DNA of 13,213 nt from an uncultured Oscillibacter sp. GTDB taxonomy: Bacteria; Bacillota; Clostridia; Oscillospirales; Oscillospiraceae. The DNA lies in the NCBI GenBank assembly GCA_900544105.1, contig UQUC01000064.1, positions 1 to 13,213 of the forward strand, given 5' to 3'. Shown here in pieces: positions 1 through 6,806 of the stretch. Position numbers and translations under genes: made by a program. Below the pieces are notes generated by a model. That model saw only the letters and a list, made by a program, of their open reading frames with translations, did no database searches and was not told the DNA's origin. Every line of letters starts with the position of its first letter. Within the stretch, counting starts at the first letter, position 1.

Positions 1-17
1 CTATAAGCTCTTTTTCT

Positions 18-36
18 CCCCCGGCATAGCCGGGGG
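18..36. repeat. GC-rich 8-bp inverted repeat
   Basis: CCCCCGGC (18-25) and GCCGGGGG (29-36) form a perfect stem with a 3-nt loop. A T-run (11-15) lies on the left side and only scattered T on the right (37-44), so it is not a clear terminator in either direction. A small TTGTC/GACAA repeat (43-54) follows. No gene is seen in 1-212. Confidence 0.5.
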
Positions 37-59
37 TTGCCTTTGTCAAGACAATCCTC

Positions 60-92
60 AGTTTTCAGAACTTGTATGAAGTTCTGAAAACT
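60..92. repeat. Perfect 14-bp inverted repeat
   Basis: Arms 60-73 and 79-92 are fully complementary around the 5-nt loop GTATG. No T-tract follows on either strand. It belongs to the palindrome cluster that fills the gene-free left end. Confidence 0.6.
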
Positions 93-95
93 TGC

Positions 96-129
96 TCAGC
101 GGGGCGAAAAGACTTTTTCGACACGCTGA
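96..129. repeat. Imperfect 15-bp inverted repeat
   Basis: Arms 96-110 and 115-129 pair at 13 of 15 positions around loop GACT; the mismatches are 102/123 and 104/121. It abuts the 60-92 repeat on one side and the 129-161 hairpin on the other with almost no spacer. Confidence 0.5.
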
Positions 130-164
130 AGCGGCCCATGCGTAAAACGCATAGGCCGCTTTTT
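129..164 (+). terminator. Strong hairpin with T-tract, terminator-like on the plus strand
   Basis: A 15-bp stem (129-143 with 147-161, loop AAA) has one non-Watson-Crick position (137/153): C/A in plus-strand RNA but a G-U wobble in minus-strand RNA. On the plus strand it ends in five T (160-164), like an intrinsic terminator for a convergent gene to the left. On the minus strand no U-tract follows, so there it would act as a 3' stem-loop of the pyr transcript. Confidence 0.5.
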
Positions 165-195
165 CGTGCAGTCAAGGCAGATAGATCCAGTTTTC

Positions 196-214
196 AAAAA
201 ACGGTTTTTCCGTT
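196..214 (-). terminator. Possible weak terminator at the carB stop
   Basis: In minus-strand RNA a 5-bp stem AACGG/CCGTT (210-214 with 200-204, loop of five A) runs into a six-U tract (196-201, two of them paired). It begins inside the carB stop codon, and the stem is short, so it may be inefficient. It is the only U-tract hairpin that I see after the operon. Confidence 0.4.
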
Positions 215-1046
215 AATACACCGCTTCACCAGTATAGACCAGCTTGGCGTCGCCGGTGAGGGTGATCTTCTCGTCGGTGTAGTTCACCACCAGATCACCG
301 CCGGCAGCCCGAACGGTCACATCCCGTCCCTTTTCGCACATACCGTTGGCCACGGCCGCCACCACAGCGGCGCAGGCACCGGTGCCGCTGGCCATGATCT
401 CGCCGCTGCCCCGCTCCCAGACCCGCATTTTGATGGTGCTGGGATTCACCACGCGGATAAACTCCGCATTGATCCGCTCCGGGAAATAGGGAGCCTGCTC
501 AAACCGGGGACCGAGGAACTCCACATCCACATCGTCGATCCGGGGGCAGAAGGCCACGCAATGCGGCTCTCCCACGTCTACGCAGGTGATGTTGAAGGAC
601 TGTCCGCCGATATACACCGGGTAATCCACCACCGTCTTTTCCGCGATGGCAAACCGGAAGGCAGCCGTGTCCAGAGAGGCGCAGCCCATATCCACACAGG
701 CGGAAGTCACCAGACCGTTTGCGGTGTAGAGGTGCACTTCCCGGACACCGGCGCCGGTCTCGATCCGCATATCTTCCTTTTTCACCAGACCGTTGTCATA
801 CAGGTACTTGCCCATGCACCGCAGGGCGTTGCCCGCCGTGGCGCTCTCGCTGCCGTCGGCGTTGAACAGCCGGATCTTTGCGTCGGCAATGTCGGAATGC
901 TCCATCAGGACGATCCCATCAGCGCCGATGCCGTAGTGCCGGTCACAGAAGGTAACGCACAGGGACTCCGGGCAGGTGATCTCGCCGTGGAAGTTTTCCA
1001 GGAAGATGTAATCGTTTCCGCAGGTCTGCAACTTGGAGAATTTCAG
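213..1046 (-). other. DapF-like domain of the CarB fusion, probable pseudo-epimerase
   Basis: This marks the part of the carB product (residues 1069-1345, 277 aa, a normal DapF length) that aligns by eye with diaminopimelate epimerase. DapF normally interconverts LL- and meso-diaminopimelate by a two-cysteine, cofactor-free mechanism. Family motifs seen in order: CGNDYIF, GIGADGIVL, NADGSE, GNALRC, GEPHCV, NAEF, WERG, SGTGACAA. The first catalytic Cys (normally CGN) is Ala1139 (GCG, 834-836). The second (normally CGTGA) is Ser1288 (AGC, 387-389). The usual GNPH motif reads GEPH (Glu1228). The ancestral start Met position is Leu1069, codon CTG at 1044-1046; there is no ATG or clear ribosome site nearby, so separate translation looks unlikely. 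Pseudoenzyme status is inferred; a changed activity or a ligand-binding role is also possible. Confidence 0.85.
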
Positions 1047-4000
1047 CTTCTGACGCTCGCTGCGGAGGTGGCAGATATCGATCAGCTCCGTATTGTGCTG
1101 ATTGTAGCGGCTGGCCAGAATATCCGTCAGTGCGTTGGCGGTATCCAGAGAGGTCAGGCACGGGATCCCCAGCTGGACGCAGCGGTGGTTCAGATGGATG
1201 AAGTCCCGGATATATATAGGCTCCGTGGAGCCGGTGAGGATCACATAGTCGATCCGGCCGTTTTCAAGGAGCTGGAACACCCGGTTGTCTTTCCCCAGCT
1301 TGCCCACGATCTCCACATCGGTACCCAGACGAGAGATCTCTCTGGCGGTACCGTCGGTGGCGTAGAGCTTATAGCCCATTTCATCCAGCTTCCGGGCGAT
1401 GTTGACGATCTCCGGCTGATCCCGGTGGTTCACGGAGATCAGCACGCCGCCGCGGGTCTCCTTCTCCACCTTGTACCCGGCGGATACCAGGCCCTTGAAC
1501 AGCGCCTCCTGCATATTTTTGCCAAGGCCCAGCACCTCGCCGGTGGATTTCATCTCCGGGGAGAGGGCGGCATTGGCATCGGTGATCTTCTCAAAGGAGA
1601 ACACCGGCACCTTCACAGCCACATAGGGGGGCTGACGGTACAGGCCGGTGCCGTAACCCAGAGAGGCCAGAGGCTGACCCACCATGACGCGGGTGGCCAG
1701 ATCCACCATGGGTACGCCGGTGACCTTGGAAATGTAGGGCACCGTGCGGCTGGCGCGGGGATTCACCTCAATGACGTACAACTCGTTCTGGTAGATCAGA
1801 TACTGAATATTGATGAGGCCATGGGTCCCCAGGGACAGAGCCAGCTTTTCCGAACAGTCCACAATGGTTTTCAGCATCTTATCTCCGATGGAGAAGGGCG
1901 GATAGACGGCGATAGAGTCGCCGGAGTGGACGCCGGTGCGCTCGATGTGCTGCATAATACCGGGAATCAGGACGTCCTTGCCGTCGGAAATGACGTCCAC
2001 CTCCAGCTCCTTGCCCATGAGGTACTGGTCCACCAGCACCGGGTTTTCGATCTTGCCGGAGAGAATGACCTCCATATAGGTCCGCACGTCCTCGTCATTG
2101 TGAGCGATGACCATGTTCTGGCCGCCGATGACGTAGGAGGGGCGCAGCAGCACGGGATAGCCCAGCTCATGAGCGGCGTCCAGCGCCTCCTGCATACCGG
2201 TGATGGCCCGGCCCTGAGGCCGCTTGATAGAGAACCGCTCCAGCAGGGTATCAAACCGTTCCCGGTCCTCTGCCATGTCGATGGACTCAGCGCTGGTACC
2301 CAAAATGGGGATACCGTGGCTGTCCAGGAACTTGGTGAGCTTGATGGCCGTCTGGCCGCCGAAAGCCACCACCACGCCCACGGGCTTCTCCACCTCGATG
2401 ATGTGCATAACATCCTCGGGGAACAGAGGCTCAAAGTACAGACGGTCGGCGGTATCATAGTCCGTGGAGACGGTTTCAGGGTTGTTGTTGACGATGACTA
2501 CCTCGTAGCCCAGCTCCTTCAGCGTCCAGACGCAGTGGACGGAGGAATAGTCGAACTCGATGCCCTGACCGATGCGGATGGGGCCGGAGCCAAGCACCAT
2601 AATGACCGGCTTGCCGCTGCGGGGGAAGGTCCGGGATTCGCAGAACTTATCAAAAGTGGAATAGAAATAGGGAGTCTCGGCATCGAACTCCGCGCCGCAG
2701 GTATCCACCATCTTGTAGACGGCGTCCTTTTTCTCGCAGGGCAGCGCGGCAGCGCCGGAGAGACGCTTGAGGGTATCGTCGGGATAGCCCATCTTCTTGC
2801 CGGTCTCATAATGCTCAACGGTGAGACCGTCCGTTTCCAGAGTCTTTTCAAATTCCGCCATTTTCTTCAGCTTTGCCAGGAACCAGCGGTCGATCCGGGT
2901 GATGCTGAAGATCTCGTCGATAGACGTACCGCCCTTCAGGGCCTCAAAAATGGTAAACAGACGGTGGTCATCCACCCGGCGGAGCCGCTCCCAGATGGGG
3001 GCGTGGTCCTCGGGGTCATTTTTGCGGTTCAGGCTGTCCAGACCCACTTCCGCGCCGCGGACGGCCTTCATCAGGGCCATCTCGAAGCTGGGAGCGATGG
3101 CCATGACCTCGCCGGTGGCCTTCATCTGGGTGCCAAGCTTGCGGCTGGCGTCGGCAAACTTGTCGAAGGGCCACTTGGGCATCTTCACAACGATGTAGTC
3201 CAGCGTCGGCTCAAAGCAGGCACAGGTCTTACCGGTGATGTCGTTTTTGATCTCGTCCAGGGTATAGCCCAAAGCGATCTTGGTGGTGATCTTGGCGATG
3301 GGATAGCCGGTGGCCTTGGATGCCAGGGCGGAGGAACGGCTGACGCGGGGATTCACCTCGATGACCGCGTACTCAAAGCTGTCCGGATTCAGGGCCAGCT
3401 GCACATTGCAGCCGCCCACGATGCCCAGATGGGCGATGATGTCCAGAGACGCCTTGCGGAGCATCTGGAATTCCTTGTCCGCCAAGGTCTGGGTGGGGGC
3501 CACCACGATGGAATCGCCGGTGTGGACGCCAACGGGGTCAAAGTTCTCCATGGAGCAGACGGCGATCACGTTGCCCACGCCGTCCCGCATGGTCTCAAAT
3601 TCGATCTCCTTCCAGCCGAAAATGGCCCGCTCCACCAAAATCTGGGTAATGGGAGAGGCGTCCAGCCCGGTCTGGGCGATGATGCGCAGCTCCGCTTCAT
3701 TAGCGGCGGCACCTCCTCCGGCGCCGCCCAGGGTAAAGGCAGGCCGGACGATGACGGGATAGCCGATGCGTTCGGCCACCTCCAGGGCGCCCTCCACGGT
3801 CTCGGCAATATCAGAGGCGATGACCGGCTGACCGATCTCCGCCATGGCCTCCTTGAACAGCTCCCGGTCCTCGGCCCGGGAAATGGCCTTGGCATCGGTG
3901 CCCAGCAGACGGATGCCCTGTTCCTCCAGGAAGCCCTCCTTGTCCAACTGCATGGCCAGGGTCAGGCCGGTCTGCCCGCCCAGACCCGCCAGAAGGCTGT

Positions 4001-4250
4001 CGGGCTTTTCCTTCTTGATGATGCGCTTGATGGTCTCCGTAGTCAGAGGCTCCAGATAGATTTCGTCCGCCATGGCCTGATCGGTCATGATGGTAGCGGG
4101 GTTGGAGTTGCACAGCACCACATTGACGCCCGCTTCCTTCAAGATGCGGCAGGCCTGAGCGCCGGCGTAGTCAAACTCAGCAGCCTGGCCGATGACAATG
4201 GGGCCGGAGCCGATGACCAGGACTTTTTTGATACTTGTATCCAAAGGCAT
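213..4250 (-). CDS. carB: Carbamoyl-phosphate synthase large subunit fused to a DapF-like (diaminopimelate epimerase fold) domain
   Basis: CarB makes carbamoyl phosphate from bicarbonate, ATP and the ammonia delivered by CarA, the first step of pyrimidine (and arginine) synthesis. The protein has 1345 residues; CarB alone is usually about 1060-1075. Seen: the first synthetase half opens with GSGPIVIG (14-21) and carries the ATP-grasp signature EVNPRVSRSS; the second half starts near 550 with GSGPIRIG and carries EVNPRASRTV. An MGS-type allosteric domain (about 930-1068, with ATDGTA) follows. From Leu1069 the frame continues without a stop into a full DapF fold: CGNDY (1077-1081), NADGSE (1130-1135), EPHCV, NAEF (1261-1264), ERG (1279-1281). 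Both DapF catalytic cysteines are missing (Ala1139, Ser1288), so epimerase activity is doubtful. The start MPLDTSIKKVLVIGSGP matches CarB family starts; the ribosome site AAAGGGGG is 9 nt upstream and lies in a hairpin. It is the last operon gene, 114 nt after carA. Confidence 0.97.
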   Translation of the reverse strand: MPLDTSIKKVLVIGSGPIVIGQAAEFDYAGAQACRILKEAGVNVVLCNSNPATIMTDQAMADEIYLEPLTTETIKRIIKKEKPDSLLAGLGGQTGLTLAMQLDKEGFLEEQGIRLLGTDAKAISRAEDRELFKEAMAEIGQPVIASDIAETVEGALEVAERIGYPVIVRPAFTLGGAGGGAAANEAELRIIAQTGLDASPITQILVERAIFGWKEIEFETMRDGVGNVIAVCSMENFDPVGVHTGDSIVVAPTQTLADKEFQMLRKASLDIIAHLGIVGGCNVQLALNPDSFEYAVIEVNPRVSRSSALASKATGYPIAKITTKIALGYTLDEIKNDITGKTCACFEPTLDYIVVKMPKWPFDKFADASRKLGTQMKATGEVMAIAPSFEMALMKAVRGAEVGLDSLNRKNDPEDHAPIWERLRRVDDHRLFTIFEALKGGTSIDEIFSITRIDRWFLAKLKKMAEFEKTLETDGLTVEHYETGKKMGYPDDTLKRLSGAAALPCEKKDAVYKMVDTCGAEFDAETPYFYSTFDKFCESRTFPRSGKPVIMVLGSGPIRIGQGIEFDYSSVHCVWTLKELGYEVVIVNNNPETVSTDYDTADRLYFEPLFPEDVMHIIEVEKPVGVVVAFGGQTAIKLTKFLDSHGIPILGTSAESIDMAEDRERFDTLLERFSIKRPQGRAITGMQEALDAAHELGYPVLLRPSYVIGGQNMVIAHNDEDVRTYMEVILSGKIENPVLVDQYLMGKELEVDVISDGKDVLIPGIMQHIERTGVHSGDSIAVYPPFSIGDKMLKTIVDCSEKLALSLGTHGLINIQYLIYQNELYVIEVNPRASRTVPYISKVTGVPMVDLATRVMVGQPLASLGYGTGLYRQPPYVAVKVPVFSFEKITDANAALSPEMKSTGEVLGLGKNMQEALFKGLVSAGYKVEKETRGGVLISVNHRDQPEIVNIARKLDEMGYKLYATDGTAREISRLGTDVEIVGKLGKDNRVFQLLENGRIDYVILTGSTEPIYIRDFIHLNHRCVQLGIPCLTSLDTANALTDILASRYNQHNTELIDICHLRSERQKLKFSKLQTCGNDYIFLENFHGEITCPESLCVTFCDRHYGIGADGIVLMEHSDIADAKIRLFNADGSESATAGNALRCMGKYLYDNGLVKKEDMRIETGAGVREVHLYTANGLVTSACVDMGCASLDTAAFRFAIAEKTVVDYPVYIGGQSFNITCVDVGEPHCVAFCPRIDDVDVEFLGPRFEQAPYFPERINAEFIRVVNPSTIKMRVWERGSGEIMASGTGACAAVVAAVANGMCEKGRDVTVRAAGGDLVVNYTDEKITLTGDAKLVYTGEAVY

Positions 4251-4251
4251 T

Positions 4252-4315
4252 AAATACGGCCCCCTTTCTCATCATATTGAATATTTGCACAGAACCAATG
4301 AAGGGGGACGTATTT
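4252..4315 (-). promoter_or_regulatory. Stem-loop sequestering the carB ribosome binding site
   Basis: In the minus-strand mRNA, 4309-4315 pairs with 4252-4258 (7 bp). After a single U/C mismatch (4308 vs 4259), 4301-4307 pairs with 4260-4266 (7 bp, five of them G-C). The loop is 34 nt. The right arm holds the whole carB Shine-Dalgarno sequence (AAGGGGG) and runs to one nt before the AUG. The pairing is seen directly; that it lowers or controls carB translation is inferred. Confidence 0.7.
4260..4267 (-). promoter_or_regulatory. carB ribosome binding site
   Basis: AAAGGGGG, nine nt before the carB ATG. It departs from the AGGAGG-type sites of the other operon genes, and seven of its eight bases are paired in the 4252-4315 stem. 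Confidence 0.7.
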
Positions 4316-4317
4316 TT

Positions 4318-4344
4318 CGCATGTGCCGCATTCTGCGGCACGCG
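4318..4344 (-). repeat. Intercistronic hairpin between carA and carB
   Basis: GTGCCGCA (4323-4330) and its complement (4334-4341) form a perfect 8-bp stem with a 3-nt loop. It can extend by three G-C pairs (4318-4320 with 4342-4344) across a 2-nt bulge. No U-tract follows on either strand, so it is not a usual terminator. It sits directly upstream of the carB-site hairpin and may stabilise or process the mRNA. Confidence 0.6.
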
Positions 4345-4354
4345 TATGAATCGA

Positions 4355-4376
4355 AAATTTGAATTTATTCAAATTT
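4355..4376 (-). repeat. AT-rich inverted repeat over the carA stop codon
   Basis: A perfect 9-bp inverted repeat (4355-4363 with 4368-4376) flanks a 4-nt loop that contains the carA TAA (4365-4367). It is A/T-rich and only modestly stable. With the next two stem-loops it makes the entire carA-carB gap structured. Confidence 0.5.
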
Positions 4377-5438
4377 ATCGCCCCCTTTCATCAACTCTAC
4401 AAACCGGTCGAAGAGGAAGGACGTATCCTTGGGGCCAGTACAAGCCTCCGGGTGGAACTGGACCGTAAAGGCCTTCAGCTCCGGATAGTCGATGCCCTCG
4501 CAGGTGCCGTCGTTGGCGTTGGCAAAGCGGACCTTGCCCAGCTTCACCGTATCGCTGTCCACGGCATAGCCGTGGTTCTGGCTGGTGATGTAGGTGCGGA
4601 CGCCAGCCACATCCCGGACGGGCTGGTTCACGCCCCGGTGGCCGTATTTCAGCTTATAGGTGCTGCCGCCGGCGGCCAGAGCCGTCAGTTGGTGGCCCAG
4701 GCAGATGCCGAACATGGGCACCCTGCCCAAGAACTTGCGGATCTGCTCGATCTGGTATACGTTTTCCGCCGGGTCACCGGGGCCGTTGGAGAGCATTATG
4801 CCGTCAGGATCAGCGGCCAGAACATCCTCCGCAGAGGTGGACGCGGGCAGGACCGTCACGGTGCAGCCCCGCTTCTGGAGCTCTCGGACAATGTTGCGCT
4901 TGGCACCATAGTCCAGGAGGGACACCCGGAACCGCTCCTCCCCCTCCGCCGGATGGACGGTGGGCTCCTTGCAGGAAACCGCCTCTACCACGCCGGTGAC
5001 GGCATAGGACGCAACCGGGGTCAGGTCAGCGGGGATCTCATCACAAATTGTGGCGTTCATAACGCCGTGCTCCCGGATGATGCGGGTCAGCTCCCGGGTA
5101 TCCACGCCGCACAGCCCCGGCACGCCCTGCTCTTTCAAGTACGTATCCAGATCGCAGTCCGTCCGGAAATTGGAGGGTGTGTCGCAGTATTCCCGGACCA
5201 CATAGCCCTTCACGCAGCAGGCTCCTTCAAAATCCTCCCGGATGATGCCGTAGTTGCCGATCAGAGGATAGGTCTGCATAACGATCTGTCCGGCATAGCT
5301 GGGGTCCGTCAGGGTCTCGACGTAACCGCACATACCGGTGGTGAACACCAGCTCACCCACGGTGTCGGTCTCCGCACCGAACCGGACGCCCTCAAATACC
5401 TGGCCGTCCTGTAAGATCAAATAACCTTTTTTCATCAT
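4365..5438 (-). CDS. carA: Carbamoyl-phosphate synthase small (glutamine amidotransferase) subunit
   Basis: CarA hydrolyses glutamine and channels ammonia to CarB. At 357 aa it has the usual family length. The N-terminal CarA-specific domain (GYLILQDGQVFEG, GMCGYVETLTDPSY, CGVDTRELTR) is followed by a class I glutamine amidotransferase domain from about residue 173: SNGPGDP, nucleophile Cys246 in FGICLGHQL, and the His329/Glu331 pair in FHPEA. The triad is intact. After FHPEA the protein reads CTGP where SPGP is common, probably neutral. Two adjacent ATGs are possible starts. GGAG lies 3 nt before the first (5438) and 6 nt before the second (5435), so the second, giving MKKGYLIL, may be the true one. 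It begins 17 nt after pyrI and is followed by the structured 114-nt gap before carB. Its stop codon lies in the loop of a small AT-rich inverted repeat. Confidence 0.97.
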   Translation of the reverse strand: MMKKGYLILQDGQVFEGVRFGAETDTVGELVFTTGMCGYVETLTDPSYAGQIVMQTYPLIGNYGIIREDFEGACCVKGYVVREYCDTPSNFRTDCDLDTYLKEQGVPGLCGVDTRELTRIIREHGVMNATICDEIPADLTPVASYAVTGVVEAVSCKEPTVHPAEGEERFRVSLLDYGAKRNIVRELQKRGCTVTVLPASTSAEDVLAADPDGIMLSNGPGDPAENVYQIEQIRKFLGRVPMFGICLGHQLTALAAGGSTYKLKYGHRGVNQPVRDVAGVRTYITSQNHGYAVDSDTVKLGKVRFANANDGTCEGIDYPELKAFTVQFHPEACTGPKDTSFLFDRFVELMKGGDKFE

Positions 5439-5455
5439 GTTCTCCTCAGGCCGTC

Positions 5456-5875
5456 TTATTTGCCGGCCTCAGTCTCGCAGTAGATGCAGCGGTAAACACG
5501 CTTGGCCGGATCGGTCAGCAGGAATTCCTGAGGCAGCTCCTGCTCCACAGAGGTGATGCAGCGGGGGTTCTTGCACTTCAGCACGCCCCGGATCCGCTCC
5601 GGCAGCTTGAGGCCCCGCTTCTCCCGGAGCTGGCCCTCGTGAATGATATTCACGGTGATGGTGGGGTCCACATAGCCGATCAGATCCCAATCAAGGTCCA
5701 TCTCCCGGTCGATCTTGATGATGTCCTTCCGTCCCAGCTTGCCGCTGGTGACGTTCTTCAAAATAGCGACGGTGCAGTCCAGCTTGTCCAGGCCCAGGAT
5801 GTTGTACAGCTCCATGGCCTTACCGGCGGTGATGTGGTCGATCACGATGCCGTTCTGAATAGAATCAATAATCAT
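5456..5875 (-). CDS. pyrI: Aspartate carbamoyltransferase regulatory chain
   Basis: PyrI is the non-catalytic chain that binds nucleotide effectors and assembles PyrB trimers into the allosteric aspartate transcarbamoylase holoenzyme. The product is 139 aa, slightly shorter than the E. coli chain (153). The N-terminal effector-binding domain (residues 1-95) contains GIVIDHITAGKA and KLGRKDIIKI. The C-terminal zinc domain has four ligands in the expected C-X4-C and C-X2-C spacing: Cys101, Cys106, Cys130 and Cys133. The ATG has a GAGGAG ribosome site at good distance, 15 nt after the pyrB stop. Adjacency to pyrB indicates an E. coli-like class B holoenzyme with CTP/UTP feedback; which nucleotides act here is inferred from the family. 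Confidence 0.96.
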   Translation of the reverse strand: MIIDSIQNGIVIDHITAGKAMELYNILGLDKLDCTVAILKNVTSGKLGRKDIIKIDREMDLDWDLIGYVDPTITVNIIHEGQLREKRGLKLPERIRGVLKCKNPRCITSVEQELPQEFLLTDPAKRVYRCIYCETEAGK

Positions 5876-5890
5876 GTCCGTTCTCTCCTC

Positions 5891-6805
5891 TCACTGAATA
5901 CCCAGCAGCTTCATGATCAGCGCCATGCGGATGTAGCGGCCGTTCTGGGCCTGCTTGAAGTAGCAGGCACGGGGGTCATTGTCCACCGCCACGGAGATCT
6001 CATTGACGCGGGGCAGCGGATGCAGGATCCGCAGGTCCTCCTTGGCGTTCGCCAGCTTGTCCGGGGTGAGGATGTACATATCCTTCAAACGGAGGTAATC
6101 CTCCTCATTGAAGAAACGCTCTTTCTGGACCCGGGTCATGTACAGGATATCCAGCTCCGGCATGACCTCCTCCAGAGAGGTGGACTGGGTATAGGGAATG
6201 TTTTTGGACTTGACGTACTGCTCCTTGACATAGCGGGGCAGCTTCAGTTCCTCCGGAGAGATGAACACGAACCGGACGCCGGTGTAGCGGCTCATGGCAG
6301 CCACCAGAGAATGGACCGTCCGGCCAAACTTCAGGTCGCCGCAGAAGCCGATGGTCAGGTTGTCGAAATGGCCCTTTTCCTTGTGGATGGTAATGAGGTC
6401 CGTCAGGGTCTGGGTGGGATGGTTGTGGCCGCCGTCACCGGCGTTGATCACCGGCACCAGAGAGTGCTGCGTTGCCACCAGAGGCGCGCCCTCCTTGGGA
6501 TGGCGCATGGCAATAATGTCGCAGTAGGCGCTGACCACCCGGATGGTGTCCGCCACGCTCTCACCCTTGGAGGCGGAGGAGCTGGCGGCGGAGGAAAAGC
6601 CCAGCACCTGTCCGCCAAGGGACAGCATGGCGCTCTCAAAGCTCAGGCGGGTACGGGTGGAAGGCTCAAAGAACAGCGTTGCCAGGATCTTGCCGTCGCA
6701 CTTATGGGCGTATTCGGCGGGATGCTCCATAATATCGCAGCCCGTTTTTACCAGCTCGTCGATCTCCTCGGTGGAGAGCTGCATAATGTCGATCAAATTT
6801 TCCAT
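5891..6805 (-). CDS. pyrB: Aspartate carbamoyltransferase catalytic chain
   Basis: PyrB condenses carbamoyl phosphate with aspartate to carbamoyl aspartate, the committed pyrimidine step. The product is 304 aa, close to the family norm. Seen: carbamoyl-phosphate site STRTR (49-53), the mobile serine/lysine loop SSSASKGES (75-83), HPTQTL (129-134), the 240s-loop-like MTRVQKERF and LHPLPR (261-266). I chose ATG 6803-6805, one nt after the pyrE stop, because GGAGGGG lies about 10 nt upstream. An in-frame ATG at 6823 would add six residues but contains this ribosome site inside its own codons, so it is unlikely. It partners with the adjacent pyrI product. Confidence 0.97.
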   Translation of the reverse strand: MENLIDIMQLSTEEIDELVKTGCDIMEHPAEYAHKCDGKILATLFFEPSTRTRLSFESAMLSLGGQVLGFSSAASSSASKGESVADTIRVVSAYCDIIAMRHPKEGAPLVATQHSLVPVINAGDGGHNHPTQTLTDLITIHKEKGHFDNLTIGFCGDLKFGRTVHSLVAAMSRYTGVRFVFISPEELKLPRYVKEQYVKSKNIPYTQSTSLEEVMPELDILYMTRVQKERFFNEEDYLRLKDMYILTPDKLANAKEDLRILHPLPRVNEISVAVDNDPRACYFKQAQNGRYIRMALIMKLLGIQ

Positions 6806-6806
6806 A

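Noticed and set aside
21..49. A promoter on the minus strand from TTGACA at 44-49
   Set aside because: The sequence at the proper distance is TGCCGG within a GC-rich stem, with no -10 resemblance.
1044..1046. The CarB-DapF fusion as a sequencing or frameshift artefact, or a separate dapF starting at this CTG
   Set aside because: Both domains are in one frame with full-length motifs and no frameshift is needed. The junction has no ATG and no ribosome site, and a single base error would not by itself explain both a missing stop and a missing start.
72..4253. A 1393-codon open frame on the plus strand, antisense to carB and longer than it
   Set aside because: Its translation is low-complexity His/Gly/Asp/Leu-rich with no recognisable domain, while the minus strand encodes unmistakable CarB and DapF motifs. 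It arises because the GC-rich carB avoids TTA, CTA and TCA codons.
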